From Demequina litorisediminis (GTDB lineage Bacteria > Actinomycetota > Actinomycetes > Actinomycetales > Demequinaceae), in NCBI RefSeq assembly GCF_030161615.1, contig NZ_BSUN01000002.1, forward strand, positions 1-64,000: a stretch of DNA of 64,000 bases, written 5' to 3'. This document shows positions 17,898 through 26,870 of this stretch, piece after piece. The stretch's first letter is position 1. Each line of letters opens with the position of its first letter. The notes under the pieces are model-generated. The model saw nothing but the letters and a program-made list of their open reading frames with translations. It did not search any database and had not been told where the DNA came from. The position numbers were made by a program, and so were the translations under genes.

Positions 17898-18296
17898 CCA
17901 CGGCACTCCATCCTGGTGAACTTCAAAGACAGAACGTATTGGCAGGCACTGACCGTGATGATGGCCAGAAGACCCGGGGATGCCGTTGGACGCCCGCAGG
18001 GCGTCCGGTCGGCGGGAGGGTGACTGCGCGACCGCTTGCGGTCGCTCCTTTTGGTAGCGCGCTCGCCGGCTAGCGCCGGCGGCGCGGGGGTGGGTTGGGG
18101 CGTGTGCCCCCTGCCCTCTTGTGGACGGCCTGAGGCTACGCAAGGGGCTCCACCCGCCCACAAGTGGACAGCGGGACTCTGGGTGACGGTTGTACCCCGC
18201 CGACACACACCGGCTCGCAAGCAGGCGGCTGCGCGGCGGTGCCACGTCGACCGGGCACAACCTCTCTGCCGGAGGGCGGGGGGAACGCCGGGGTCG
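17898..18296. other. Hairpin-rich region without a recognisable gene
   Basis: No convincing coding sequence. Simple hairpins follow one another: GACGCCC/GGGCGTC, GCGACCGC/GCGGTCGC, CGCCGGC/GCCGGCG and CTTGTGG/CCACAAG. A block at 18242-18262 (GTCGACCGGGCACAACCT) also occurs in L1 and L2 on the opposite strand. On the minus strand a short hydrophobic reading, LAIITVSACQYVLSL, ends at TAG 17894 and could be a gene remnant. Confidence 0.4.
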
Positions 18297-18713
18297 CTAC
18301 TTCTCGATAGTCGACGCGCCGTCGTTCACAAGGAACTCGCCGATGACAGTCTTCCCGTCCTCGTCATACAGCGGGATCGAGAACACTTTGTCCGCCACGT
18401 CGTTGGCACGCGCAGCATCCTCAGGGCTGGACACCTTTACAGGCTCGAGGTCTGCTGATTTGACGAACCCGAGGGTTCCGTCTTCACCCCAGGCCTGAAT
18501 GAACTCGGGCTCCTTCTCGTCGAGGATGACTTCTCCGAGCCGGGTGTCGTCGTTGCTGACAGTGGGCTGGTGAGTTTCAGCGACAGGAGCCGCGCCAGGC
18601 GGCGCAGAGGTACCTAGACCTGAGACGCCAAGTGCAACGCCGATTCCCACTCCACCGACGAGGCCGACCCCGGCGATGAGAATCATTTGAGGAGAGAGCG
18701 AGATGTGTCGCAT
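18297..18713 (-). CDS. Membrane-anchored or exported protein, 138 residues
   Basis: MRHISLSPQMILIAGVGLVG begins a hydrophobic N-terminal segment, then a Pro/Ala linker and a polar domain with DEKEPEFIQAWGEDGTLGFV and EDGKTVIGEFLVNDG, possibly beta-rich. ATG 18713 was chosen because GAAGG lies eight bases upstream; an earlier GTG and TTG are in frame. It follows the secreted-protein gene by 11 bases, so the two form an operon. Function unknown. Identical in the second copy. Confidence 0.6.
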   Translation of the reverse strand: MRHISLSPQMILIAGVGLVGGVGIGVALGVSGLGTSAPPGAAPVAETHQPTVSNDDTRLGEVILDEKEPEFIQAWGEDGTLGFVKSADLEPVKVSSPEDAARANDVADKVFSIPLYDEDGKTVIGEFLVNDGASTIEK

Positions 18714-18724
18714 TTTCATCACCT

Positions 18725-19183
18725 TCACCAAATCACAATCGGGCTTCGGGCCGATTGGTGTGAACGATAGTCACCGCTGTAGTACGCGTACCCAAAGCCG
18801 GACCCGCGGTACTCTCCCGACCCACAATCCTTCGCCACGGTTCGCGAAATGATTGTGACGCTCTGTGTTGTAAGGACCCGGCTCGCCGAGCCACAAAGGG
18901 CGTTGCCGCGCCAGAGGCGAGCCGACGCCCCCTGCCACCCCGCGGGAGCCGTAGGCGACGACGACACGGTGAGTCCGCCTGATGGCTTCGTGCCATTGCT
19001 GTTAGCGGAAGGTCGGGCCTTGTAGTCGTATGCGCCGACGTTCCACACCGTTTCCCAGGCCCCGTACACCACGGCCGCGGTTGCCGCAGTGCCTGTCATG
19101 CCGACGAGAATTCCCGCCATGACCGAAATGGCGGCCACTCTCAATTTGGCCGAGTTCGCCGGCTTGGCCGTTTGTGTCATCAT
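18725..19183 (-). CDS. Secreted protein, about 150 residues
   Basis: A signal peptide is clear: basic start MMTQTAKPANSAKLRV, core ISVMAGILVGMTGTAATAA, with a cleavage site near ATAAVV. The mature part is Ser/Gly/Tyr-rich with two Cys (ALCGSAS and KDCGSGEY) that could form a disulfide, and ends SPIVIW. Small size, secretion and plasmid location would also fit a bacteriocin-like product, but no family motif supports this. Upstream is a GGGGGGAC ribosome site. Confidence 0.65.
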   Translation of the reverse strand: MMTQTAKPANSAKLRVAAISVMAGILVGMTGTAATAAVVYGAWETVWNVGAYDYKARPSANSNGTKPSGGLTVSSSPTAPAGWQGASARLWRGNALCGSASRVLTTQSVTIISRTVAKDCGSGEYRGSGFGYAYYSGDYRSHQSARSPIVIW

Positions 19184-19366
19184 GTCCCCCCAGATTGGAC
19201 TAGATCCCCAACACATGCGCGATGCCCCTTTGCACGCATTTGCAACCTAAGCCCGCACATTCGTGCTGTCAATAGATGCCACACACTCCGCGGTGGCAGC
19301 GTTGCCGGACGGTACTTGGTTGGGGGCAGGCGTGGCCCGTCGACATCGTCGTGTCGTCCCGCCACC
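19184..19366. promoter_or_regulatory. Divergent intergenic region
   Basis: It separates the secreted-protein operon (minus) from the HNH-repeat gene (plus). Promoters for both are expected here but no clear -35/-10 pair could be assigned. The part near 19200-19280 is less GC-rich than its surroundings. Confidence 0.35.
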
Positions 19367-20099
19367 ATGAGGGCCATGCTGACGTTCCAGTACACCGATC
19401 GGGATGCTCGCTCGAGATCTCTTGATGCGCTGGCGCGCGCTTGTCGCGTGCTGGAAGCGCAGCCGGGGATCACCATGAAGGCTCTCGCCCGGCATGCGAG
19501 GACCGACGTCGAGACGCTGGCGAGGGTGTTGGGTCCGGATTTGGTGGCGTTTGCTCGTCACAGCGCGCACACACCCGCGCCTGAGCGGCGCAAGACACGG
19601 GCGTGGACTGACGCGCAGGCTGCGTGAAGCGCTGCGTAAGGCGGCGGTGGTTCTTGATGGTGATGTGCGTGAGGCCCGCTATCGAAATCTCGCGACGCGG
19701 CCGGGTGCCTCTGCCCCGTCGAGCCAGACGATCATTCGACGTTTCGGCTCATGGAATGCCGCGCTCGAGTCCGCGGGAGTGGGCACTGTGCAGCCTCTAC
19801 GTAGGCATGACAAGTGGACGCTGGAGTTGTGCGCCGATGTGGTGGCGGAGTTCATCGCTGAGACGGGGTCGACGTCGGGCTCGCAGTATCGGGAGTGGGC
19901 TGCGGGGCGCGAGGATTGTCCCTCTGTCGCGACGATCGAGAAGGTGGGGTTGTGGCACGAGGTTGTGAACCGGGCTTTGCCGATGCTCGTGGTGCCTGAT
20001 CTGCACGCGCAGTATGTGGCACGGTTGCGGGCCGAGCATGCGAGCCGGAGGCGTGCGATCTCGAGTCGTTCGTGGCGGACGGCGCGGAGAAAGGCCTGA
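19367..20099 (+). CDS. DNA-binding protein with homing-endonuclease-associated repeats
   Basis: 243 residues after correction. The N-terminus (RSLDALARACRVLEAQPGIT then KALARHARTDVETLARVLG) looks like an HTH. Two copies of the HNH-associated repeat follow, ending in IIRRFGSWNAALESAGVG (about 105-122) and a diverged TIEKVGLWHEVVNRA (about 190). These repeats bind DNA in mobile-element proteins. No HNH catalytic triad was seen. AGGCT at 19617 adds one base; AGCT gives DAQLREALRKAA, and the second copy keeps the frame. Its place beside the replication/partition block suggests a regulator, by inference. Confidence 0.7.
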
Positions 20100-20139
20100 G
20101 GCCGCCGGAGCCAGAAAGGAATTGGTGTCGGCGGCCTCA
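20097..20139. terminator. Hairpin at the end of the HNH-repeat gene
   Basis: TGAGGCCGCC, which includes the stop codon, pairs perfectly with GGCGGCCTCA at 20130-20139 across a 23-nt loop. A terminator role is inferred from position. Confidence 0.5.
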
Positions 20140-20185
20140 GGTGAGTGACCGGTGTGGTGGCGACCAAACCACCATGCCGGCACGG

Positions 20186-20266
20186 TGCCCTGTGCGGGAG
20201 TCGAACCCGCGGCGTCAGGAAAGGGGGCTAACCCGACGCGCCGGCTCCTGGGGGGAGCCTCAGGGC
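20186..20266 (-). other. tRNA-like element
   Basis: On the minus strand a perfect T-arm, GCGGG-TTCGACT-CCCGC (20210-20194), is followed by ACAGGGCA. ACAGGGC pairs with GCCCTGA 60 bases upstream (six of seven pairs) as an acceptor stem would. The anticodon and D arms are not canonical; CGTCGGG/CCTGACG forms a 7-bp stem with an oversized loop. An AGCCT at 20256 may be another damaged AGCT. It could be a degenerate tRNA, a tRNA-mimic or an integration remnant. Confidence 0.4.
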
Positions 20267-20272
20267 TTGCGA

Positions 20273-20997
20273 TCATCTTGCACGATCGGCGTAGGTGTTG
20301 CCAGAGCGGCGTAGCGCGTCCGCGGGCGTGCCATTTGAGAAGTCTGGGGCGGCGCCGGTCATGGGCAGGCGGGCGTGGTCGTGGGCGTGAGACTTGACCT
20401 CATCGCCGAGTTCATTCCACCGGTCCCGTCCGACGAGCACGACGTCGCACGTGGCACCGCGGGCGGCCACGAAACTACGCGCTGCCTCGAGGTAGTTGTC
20501 GCGGTAGGCGAGAAGGTCCGCTTCCCACAGGCTCGGCCATGCGGGTCAGCGCCCGGTAGGCCGCGTTGGTCTGCTCCTCGGTGGCGTTCTCGTCAAACGT
20601 CACGGCCTCGAGGCTCGTCGACCTGCTCGGAGTAGAGGTCAGTAAGCCCGAAGATCTCAAACTCCTCTTCCTCGTCGAATGCGATCTGGACTGGCTCGGT
20701 GCGGTACGGCAGGAGGGTGCCGGGCTCGGCGCCCGCGGTGGAGTTCACGATGTTGCGCACGTAGTCGGCTTCCCACGAGCCGGAGCGTCCTGCAAGCAGG
20801 TCCTCCACTCCCCCGATGTTCGCGGCCACCGTCGTCAAGACGTGGCACGCGATCTCGGCGAAGTCGACGGGCTCGACCTTCTCGTGCTCGGTGCCTGCGC
20901 CCCTGACACGGGTCTGACGGGCCGCGGCCGTGAGCGCGGTGATCGCCGCTTCCACGGGATTGGCGGACTCCGTGGGGCCGCTATCGGTGTTGACCAT
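20273..20997 (-). CDS. About 240-residue acidic protein, third gene of the par operon
   Basis: Starts MVNTDSGPTESANPVEAAIT. The frame breaks at AGGCT 20611-20615 and 20529-20533. AGCT at both gives SEQVDELEAVTFDENA and RMAELWEADLLAYRDN, and one continuous protein to TGA 20273. The C-terminal part (SFVAARGATCDVVLVGRDRW) could contain an alpha/beta core. It is 11 bases downstream of the RHH gene and probably co-transcribed with parA. No family recognised. Confidence 0.6.
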
Positions 20998-21008
20998 ACG
21001 TGTGGCTC

Positions 21009-21596
21009 CTAGGTGCGGTCGACGTGCTTTGCGAGCACCGTAGCGGCGAGGGCTGACCTCGACGGGGCGCCGACCTTGTCGGCGATCGCGTCGAGGTAGT
21101 CGCGCTGCGCAACGGTGAGGCGGAACTGACGCTGGATGCCGGAGCCGGATCGCTTGACCTTGACAGCCCGGGGCATCTGTCCAGGGACGAGGCTCGGCGC
21201 GGTCGTACCTGCGAAGTGCTCGGTGAGGCTCTCGACGTCGACGGCGTCGAATGCTTCCACCAGGAGGTCGGCGTAGGTCGTGTCGCGTTCCTTGCGGATC
21301 GCGGTCAGCCGCTCGAGGAGGTCGGGCTCGAGGTAGATACCGACGTTCACGATCGTCTCGTTGTCGACGCTCTGGGAGACGGGTGTGGCCGCCTTCTTGG
21401 GTGTTGTAGCGGGCTTAGCCTGCTTGGGCTCGGCGCTCGGCTTCACGGGCACCGGTTCCGACGGTGCGGGTGTGGCTGCATCCGCCGGCTGAGGGGCCTT
21501 GGGCGTCAGGAGACCCGAGAGAGCCTGGCCGCGGTCCTTGCCTGAGAATGCGCCTTCGAGGCTGGCACGCTGGGGGGCTTGGCGTTCGGGGCTCAT
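21009..21596 (-). CDS. Ribbon-helix-helix DNA-binding partner of ParA
   Basis: 195 residues. A flexible Pro/Lys/Ala-rich region (about 30-75) precedes two RHH-like segments: IVNVGIYLEPDLLERLTAIR (about 82-110) and IQRQFRLTVAQRDYLDAIAD (about 150-190). The start ATG overlaps the corrected parA stop (ATGA at 21593-21596), typical of parA with a small centromere-binding adaptor. It probably binds the partition site upstream of parA and stimulates its ATPase. Confidence 0.7.
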   Translation of the reverse strand: MSPERQAPQRASLEGAFSGKDRGQALSGLLTPKAPQPADAATPAPSEPVPVKPSAEPKQAKPATTPKKAATPVSQSVDNETIVNVGIYLEPDLLERLTAIRKERDTTYADLLVEAFDAVDVESLTEHFAGTTAPSLVPGQMPRAVKVKRSGSGIQRQFRLTVAQRDYLDAIADKVGAPSRSALAATVLAKHVDRT

Positions 21597-22488
21597 GCGG
21601 GGATCTCCTTGCTTTCGAGGCTCAGCGATGCGCTTGAGCAGTTCGCGGGTGAAGTCTTGGTAGTCGTTGGCGAGGCTGGTGGCGTTGCTGACGAACAGTC
21701 CTTCGCCGGGCTTCTCGCCTGCGCGCAGCGCTGCGAGGCGTGCGCTGCGGTCCTCCGAGACGGCGTCCTCGAGTTCGTGGACGAGACGGCCGTGACGGCG
21801 GGCGTCGACGGCCGCGGATTCGAGGTGCCGGATAGGCGTGTCGAAGATGGGAGCGGCGGCACCAACGACCTGGGCGATGGTGTCACGCACTGATCGCTCG
21901 AGGCGGCGGGAGCGTGATCCCATGCCGAACAGCAGCACTCCGGCGAGGCTCAAGGTCGGGGTTGGTGTCGCGTGCGGCAATGAACCGCTCAGCGACTCGC
22001 TCGAGGCCGTCAATGCTGGCGTCGTCCGACCTGGTCGGGATGACCACCGCGGCGGCACAGCCGAACGCGGCCTCGACGAGCATCTTCTCCCCCGGCGGGG
22101 TGTCGATCAGGATGAGGTCGTAGTTACCCGCGATGGACGCGAGCGACTGGTTGAGGTTCTTGGACAGACCCGGCTCGCCGCGCATCGCGCGGGACATTGC
22201 CATGGCGGTGAGGTCGGCGATGTCTGGCCCGCCGGGGACCACGTCAAGCCCTCCACGCACGTCCTTAACGATCGGTGGCGTGGCCCCGGCCATGAGTGCC
22301 ATCAGGAGGTCGTTGCCACTCCCCCGCTCCATGCCGAGGTCGCGAGCCACGTTGCCCTGGGGATCCAGGTCCACGAGCAGAACCCTCAGCCCGGACGCCG
22401 CGGCGAGGCCCGCCACGTTGCAGGCAACGGACGTCTTACCGACGCCACCCTTGCCCTGAGCAACAACCACACTGCGTGCAATAGCCAT
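21593..22488 (-). CDS. parA: ParA-family partition ATPase
   Basis: About 297 residues. The deviant Walker A motif GKGGVGKTS sits near residue 12, followed by LVDLDPQGNVARDLG (switch region) and DLILIDTPPGEKMLV (Walker B). ParA dimers bind nucleoid DNA and move plasmids through a centromere-binding partner. AGGCT at 21946-21950 breaks the frame (AGCT gives NPDLELAGVLLFGMG), and AGGCT at 21618-21622 hides the true end (AGCT gives IAELESKEIPA and a stop overlapping the next ATG). ATG 22488 was chosen from its spacing to AGGAGGA. Confidence 0.9.
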
Positions 22489-22697
22489 AACCATTCCTCC
22501 TGTGTGAAACCACACTAGTAGCCGTATGTGAGAGCGTGCGTTGCGCCACGCCCTGTCTAACGTTTACTACCGTACCATAGTTCACACGTTACGCCATGCC
22601 ATAACGCTAGCCATACGTCATAGATGGGGAAACGTAGAGCCGAACGTGTGGCGTCACGTCGGTCTGCCTATGTGGATGCACCTGTGGCGTCACGCGT
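22489..22697. promoter_or_regulatory. Candidate centromere or replication origin
   Basis: Relatively AT-rich for this plasmid, between parA and ssb. It holds GTGTG-aaac-CACAC next to the parA ribosome site, four CCATA-type repeats within about 45 bases (around 22572-22622), and three versions of GGCGTCACG or its complement (around 22648-22712). Clustered short repeats beside parA are expected for parS; ssb and the candidate initiator nearby would also suit an origin. Confidence 0.5.
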
Positions 22698-23099
22698 TCA
22701 CACGGGCGTGACGTCATAGGTGTCATGATCCACGAGTTCGTCTCGGCCGGCGCCGAACATGGCTGGCCCGATGGCGAGGTTGTGTCCCGCGGCGGTGGCG
22801 TGGAGGCGGTGCCGCGTGCGCTGTGTCCCGGAGGCGGGGGAGGGGCTGCCCACTGAGCCAAAGACCAACAGGGGCTCTCCAACGCGCACGGACTGTGCAA
22901 GGTGGAACGCGAGGCTGTCGTAGGCGTTGACGGTGAACCACTCGGCTGGTGCAGGCGTCCATCCGTCGTCGCTAGCGTTCTTGATGCGGGGTGTCACGAC
23001 GAGGTCGAAGGTCACGGTGTCGTCGTCGAGGACGGGCGCGGTGGCGACCCAGCCCATGATTGGGAAGGTTCCCTCGGTGGGGACGGTGAAGGTGTTCAT
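22698..23099 (-). CDS. ssb: Single-stranded DNA-binding protein
   Basis: 133 residues with an OB-fold SSB pattern: start MNTFTVPTEGTFPIMGWVAT, then FDLVVTPRIKN, EWFTVNAYDSLAFHLAQSV and GEPLLVFGSV, which parallel the WF.V.A...lA..v...kGd.V.V.G core of bacterial SSBs. The tail is short and lacks an obvious acidic DDDIPF-type tip. A plasmid SSB protects entering single strands and aids replication. It lies between the partition genes and the candidate initiator. Confidence 0.75.
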   Translation of the reverse strand: MNTFTVPTEGTFPIMGWVATAPVLDDDTVTFDLVVTPRIKNASDDGWTPAPAEWFTVNAYDSLAFHLAQSVRVGEPLLVFGSVGSPSPASGTQRTRHRLHATAAGHNLAIGPAMFGAGRDELVDHDTYDVTPV

Positions 23100-23180
23100 T
23101 GTGGTGGAATCCGTTCCATGAAGTGCCGTTGGCATCCGTGCCGTGGCGAAAGATTGTGCACTTTCACGGTAGGGATCGGG

Positions 23181-23206
23181 GTGTTACGGGTGTTAACCGG
23201 TGTGAC
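23181..23206. repeat. Short iteron-like direct repeats
   Basis: GTGTTACGG, GTGTTAACC and GTGTGAC follow one another between ssb and the end of the candidate initiator gene. They could be binding sites for a replication protein or an operator for ssb. Three short imperfect units are weak evidence. Confidence 0.3.
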
Positions 23207-23233
23207 ATGACTCGCAGGCGATTCCAGGGCAAA

Positions 23234-24697
23234 TCAGACATACGGCGAGCCCGTAGGGACGTATGTCCTAACGCTTGGGCACTCACGACCGGGCTCCTTT
23301 GAACGCGCCAGCCGCGCGCAGGCGAGGTAGTAGTCGCGGCCGTAGCCCGCGGGGGCTGTTGCCCGTTCGTGGAGGAGCCTGGATCCGTTCGTGCTCGCGC
23401 TGTGCGGCGCGCTCGGCGGCCGCGTTGCGCCGACGGTGTTCGGCTGCGCGTCGACGAGCGCCAGGTGACGCCAGGGGAGTGCCGTGGCTATCGCGCCAGG
23501 GGTCGAATACTCGAGCGATCCATGCGGTGCCGTGCACGATGCCGTAGAGCCCTGAGTGTGGGCGGGCTTCGTTCCTGGGAGTCCAGTCGAGCATGTGAAC
23601 GATGTCGGTGGCGTCGTAGCCGGCGTCGACGAACTCACGAATCGCGGCCCGCAGCGCTTTGAACGTCAGCCCTTTGACGCGCATCAACTCAGGTCGCAGT
23701 TGGGTGACCTCGAGCGCGACCTTGTCACGGCTTGTCCGGGACAATCTCCTGGGCCCAAGCCGAACTGTGCGCGTGTATCTAGGGTGATTGGCACGTGACC
23801 AGCGGCCGAATAGGCCGCTCGGAATAGATTCTGGGCCGCGAAGCGGCTCCATCATGCTTGAAACCTCGTGCGCGCGTGCGTGGGTTTTACCTACTCCTGG
23901 TGGCCAGGAGGGGGTGACAACCTTCTCCACAACCGACCGCATGAACTGTGTGAAAGTGCGGCGAGCGGTGCACGGCCGCGTGCGCAGGCTTCGAGGGGTC
24001 GCGGGGCACCACCAGGAGGTAGACGACGCGCAAAGCGCCCTCGTCAGAGCCTCCGTAGCCTGCTGAACGGCCCGCAGACAGGGCCATGACGAAACCGGCC
24101 GCCTCAAGGGCGCGTAGGTAGCGTGTGACGGTCCTTCCGCTGACGCCGAGGCGGCGTGCGAGATAGGCGTGGCCGGGGCTTGTGGTGCCCGTACGGTCAC
24201 GTTCTGACGCTGCGAGGGCTCTGGCCAGGCTCGAGGACCATGTCGCGCTTGGAGCGGCCCTTCCTGGACGTCTGAGAGGCATCGAGGCTGTCGATGAAGG
24301 CTGACTCTTCGAGCGCCTCGATCCACCCGGCGCGGGTCGCGGGCCTGGTGAGGTCGTCCTCGAGCGTCACTGCGCGGCTCACGGCGGCCTCGTGGCCACG
24401 GTCGGAGGCTTTGAGGCCCCGGATGGGGCGGGAGCGGTGATAGGAGCGTGCTGCGCGGCGTTTGAGGACGCGCCAGCGGGCTTGCTGTGCGTCGTTGCAC
24501 AGATGCCACGCAGGAAGGCTGGGAGCGGCTTGTGGGGCCGTGGTCGCGGCCGCGGGTGCCGGCTGTCCGAGGGAGCGGGCGATCGCGTATTGGATCGCGG
24601 CCGCGTGAGAGCGCACCGGGAGCGCGGCGAGGGCCGCTAGCGGGTCCGCTTGAGCGGTCGCCAAGGAGGGCAGAGGGTCGTCGAGGACACGCCACAA
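23234..24697 (-). CDS. Winged-helix protein, candidate replication initiator
   Basis: About 487 residues after three AGCT corrections: 24227-24231 (gives DMVLELARALAASERD), 23986-23990 (gives DPSKLRTRPCTARRTF) and 23376-23380 (gives RIQLLHERATAPAGYGRDYY). The centre holds a clear winged helix, AYLARRLGVSGRTVTRYLRA (about 185-210), followed by LEAAGFVMAL. Basic segments and FVDAGYDATDIVHMLDW lie downstream. Actinobacterial plasmid Rep proteins often combine such a domain with an uncharacterised N-terminus, and ssb and parA are adjacent. The start is uncertain (TTG at 24697). It could instead be a transcription regulator. Confidence 0.55.
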
Positions 24698-24796
24698 AGT
24701 GCGTGAAGATGCAGGTAGATCACCTGTTTTTGGGTGTGTTCGACTAAACCCCGTGTGGGGGCCTACTATGGGACTACTCCTAACTAACCGTTAGAA

Positions 24797-24838
24797 AAGG
24801 CTCGCTCCTCCAGTCGCCAAACATCGGGAGCGGGCTTT
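24797..24838. terminator. Rho-independent terminator-like hairpin
   Basis: AAAGGCTCGCTCC (24797-24808; AGGCT probably stands for AGCT) pairs with GGAGCGGGCTTT and runs into TTTTC. The long A/T-flanked stem lies between the candidate initiator (transcribed leftward) and the gene ending at 25014. A short palindrome CTAAC-cg-GTTAG lies just before it. Confidence 0.6.
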
Positions 24839-25013
24839 TCGCTTTCCCGGGGGCTGTTACCCGCCGGTCGACCTCACCTTGAGTTGGAGGTCACTGGGCT
24901 CATAGGGTCGCCACCACGCACGCACGGTGCAGGTAGGGCTATCCATAGGGGCACCCTAGGGGCGGCAAACTCTCCCACGCCGTAGGCGCGACGCGAGAAG
25001 TTGTCATTTGCCA

Positions 25014-26292
25014 CTAGGACGCCTGGCAGCCGTAATACTCGACCTTGACCTGAGTCTCGTTCGCCTGCGTCACCACCGTCTTGGTGTTCCCAAGGCTTCT
25101 GGTAGTAGTTCGCCTGGCTGATGAGCGTGTCCCTGTTGTCGGCAGTGATCGACTTGAGGAACGAGCACGCCCCGCTGCCAGGGTTGTCCTTGATGCGCGC
25201 ACGCACGTCCGAGGCAATGGCGCAACCCTTTCCACTTCCCGTGGGGCTGCCATCGGCAAGCGCCACATGGACTCTCCGTCGCACTTGGACCAGGACATCA
25301 CGGGGTCTTTGGGCGCGGGGGAGTGGTCTCCGCGGGCTTGGGCTTGGGCTCCGTGGTCTTCTCTGGCGTCGACGAGCCAGACGAGCTCGACGAGCCAGAG
25401 GAAGATGAGCCCTTGGAGCCTGCTCGACGAGCCAGAAGATGATCCAGGCGCGGAACTCGAGGACTTAGACGATCCAGACGAACTTGAGGAACCGCCTGGC
25501 GAGGCCGCGGCGGCCTTGCCGTCGTCGGTAGACGAGCCGGCCTCCTCGGCCTCAGCCTTGGCCTTTTCGTCTTTCCAGGCCTGGTGAGACTTCGACAGCG
25601 CCGCGGTCAGCGGTGCGAGGCTCGTCGATCGCGGCTTCGAGGTCCTTGGTATGCGCGGAGATCTCCGTAGCATCCGCATCATCAGAGAGCGCATCGGCGA
25701 TCGTGTCGCCTGCGCTGAGATGCTTGGTGACAGCAGTGACAGTCGCAGGCTTCTTGACGTCCTCGCCTACGTCCTTGACCAGCGTGCGAGCCTTCTCGCT
25801 TGCCTCATCCCACTGGGAGACGACGTCTTCCCACGTGGTGCGCGCGTCGTCGTGCACCCACGCGGCAGTCGCGGTCTCGAACTCGTCGGTCGCGCCCTCA
25901 AGCGTGCTCGCAGCGTCGAGCCTCGCCTGCGCCGCGCCTTCGAGCGCGGTTGTACGGGCGGAGGCAGAGCCACCGCCGTCGCAGGCTTCCTCGAGCAAGC
26001 CACGCGCAATCGCGAGCGTGCTCTCGAGTTCCGCGGCGTCCACCGTGGTGTCGGCGCCGGCCTTCGCCGCCTCGGCGGCGCGGCCAGCGAGCGTCGCAAG
26101 GTCACTCGCCGCCGCAGTACACGCGTCGAGCGCGGCCGCCGCGTCAGCCTCGGCAGCCCGGTGCGCGCCCCACGCGACCCCACCACCCGCAAATGCCAGG
26201 ACGCCCGTGGCCGCGGCGGCGACCAAGGCAACCCTTCGGCGGGTGAGCCTGGGCTTAGGAGCCGGGCTTGTTTCAGAGTTGTTTGAGGTCAC
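25014..26292 (-). CDS. Membrane-tethered exported protein with Ser-rich linker
   Basis: About 420 residues after correction. GTG start 26292 after AAGGGAGC; basic tail, a transmembrane or signal segment VALVAAAATGVLAFAGGG (about 20-37), an Ala-rich helical domain to about 240, a long Ser/Gly linker (about 265-320), a Pro/Lys segment and a C-terminal domain with four Cys (WSKCDGEL, GKGCAIAS, GACSFLKS, YYGCQAS). Corrections: AGCT at 25618-25622, 25417-25421, 25093-25097 and near 25273 (AGT for AGCT), plus one base in the run near 25310. It probably lies at the cell surface. The adjacent gene encodes its likely regulator. Confidence 0.7.
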
Positions 26293-26346
26293 GGCGATGC
26301 TCCCTTCCTTTGGACGCCGCAGGAGGGGACAGATCGGTTGATGTGA

Positions 26347-26775
26347 CTAAGAGTTAAGCGCTTGAGACGCCTCGACGGCGCCACACGCGTCGGACTGGCC
26401 ACCATGCTCGCCGCCGTCGGCATCCTCGACGACGCCGTGAGCCCAGCGGCCGAGATCACGCACAGCGCTTTCGATGGCGTCGTGGCTGGCGACGTACCGA
26501 ATCGGAACTCGAGGTCGACGCTGACCCTGTGGTGGATCCGATTTGACCAGCCCATCCGTGGTGAGCCCTTCAAGCGCCGAGTAGGCACGGCTCCGGCTCG
26601 CGTTGATGTCTTCCATGACCTCGTTGACGGTCGCGCCTTGTGGGCCACGCAGGGCAACGGCGCGCAACACATCAAGGCCGGCTCTTGTCGACAGGTGTCC
26701 AGGCGCAGGGGTCCACGGCGGCACTTTCGGTAGTCCTTCCATCGCCCCAGGCATGTGTCCAGGGTAGCGGTTCAT
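26347..26775 (-). CDS. Winged-helix transcriptional regulator
   Basis: 142 residues. The centre, LDVLRAVALRGPQGATVNEV and then SRSRAYSALEGLTTDGLV, reads as an ArsR/MarR-like winged helix, with the wing around PPQGQRRPRVPIRYV. It is transcribed toward the membrane-tethered protein, 54 bases apart, and divergently from the large adhesin. A perfect palindrome lies in the shared promoter region, so it probably controls one or both. Confidence 0.7.
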   Translation of the reverse strand: MNRYPGHMPGAMEGLPKVPPWTPAPGHLSTRAGLDVLRAVALRGPQGATVNEVMEDINASRSRAYSALEGLTTDGLVKSDPPQGQRRPRVPIRYVASHDAIESAVRDLGRWAHGVVEDADGGEHGGQSDACGAVEASQALNS

Positions 26776-26813
26776 TCAGAATCACGAATAGACTCTAACA
26801 CGGTTACTCGCTC

Positions 26814-26836
26814 TGATGTAGTGAGAAACTACATCA
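26814..26836. promoter_or_regulatory. Palindromic operator between regulator and adhesin genes
   Basis: TGATGTAGT (26814-26822) and ACTACATCA (26828-26836) form a perfect 9-bp inverted repeat with a 5-base spacer, 39 bases upstream of the regulator start and 34 upstream of the adhesin start. It is a likely binding site for a dimeric regulator. Confidence 0.7.
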
Positions 26837-26870
26837 AACTTTTTTCAGTCTCTATCGCACGGAGGTCAAC

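Larger units (their letters stand above)
1..19864. repeat. First copy of the circular-overlap duplication
   Basis: This segment recurs in direct orientation at 44134-64000. Base 1 corresponds to 44134 and base 19864 to 64000, so the repeat period is 44133-44138 depending on local indels. The copies are near-identical and differ mainly by 1-3 base indels at AGCT-like sites and in G or C runs. Because everything between occurs once, a circular replicon of about 44.1 kb read past its origin explains it best. A plasmid dimer or a true tandem duplication is the alternative. Confidence 0.93.
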
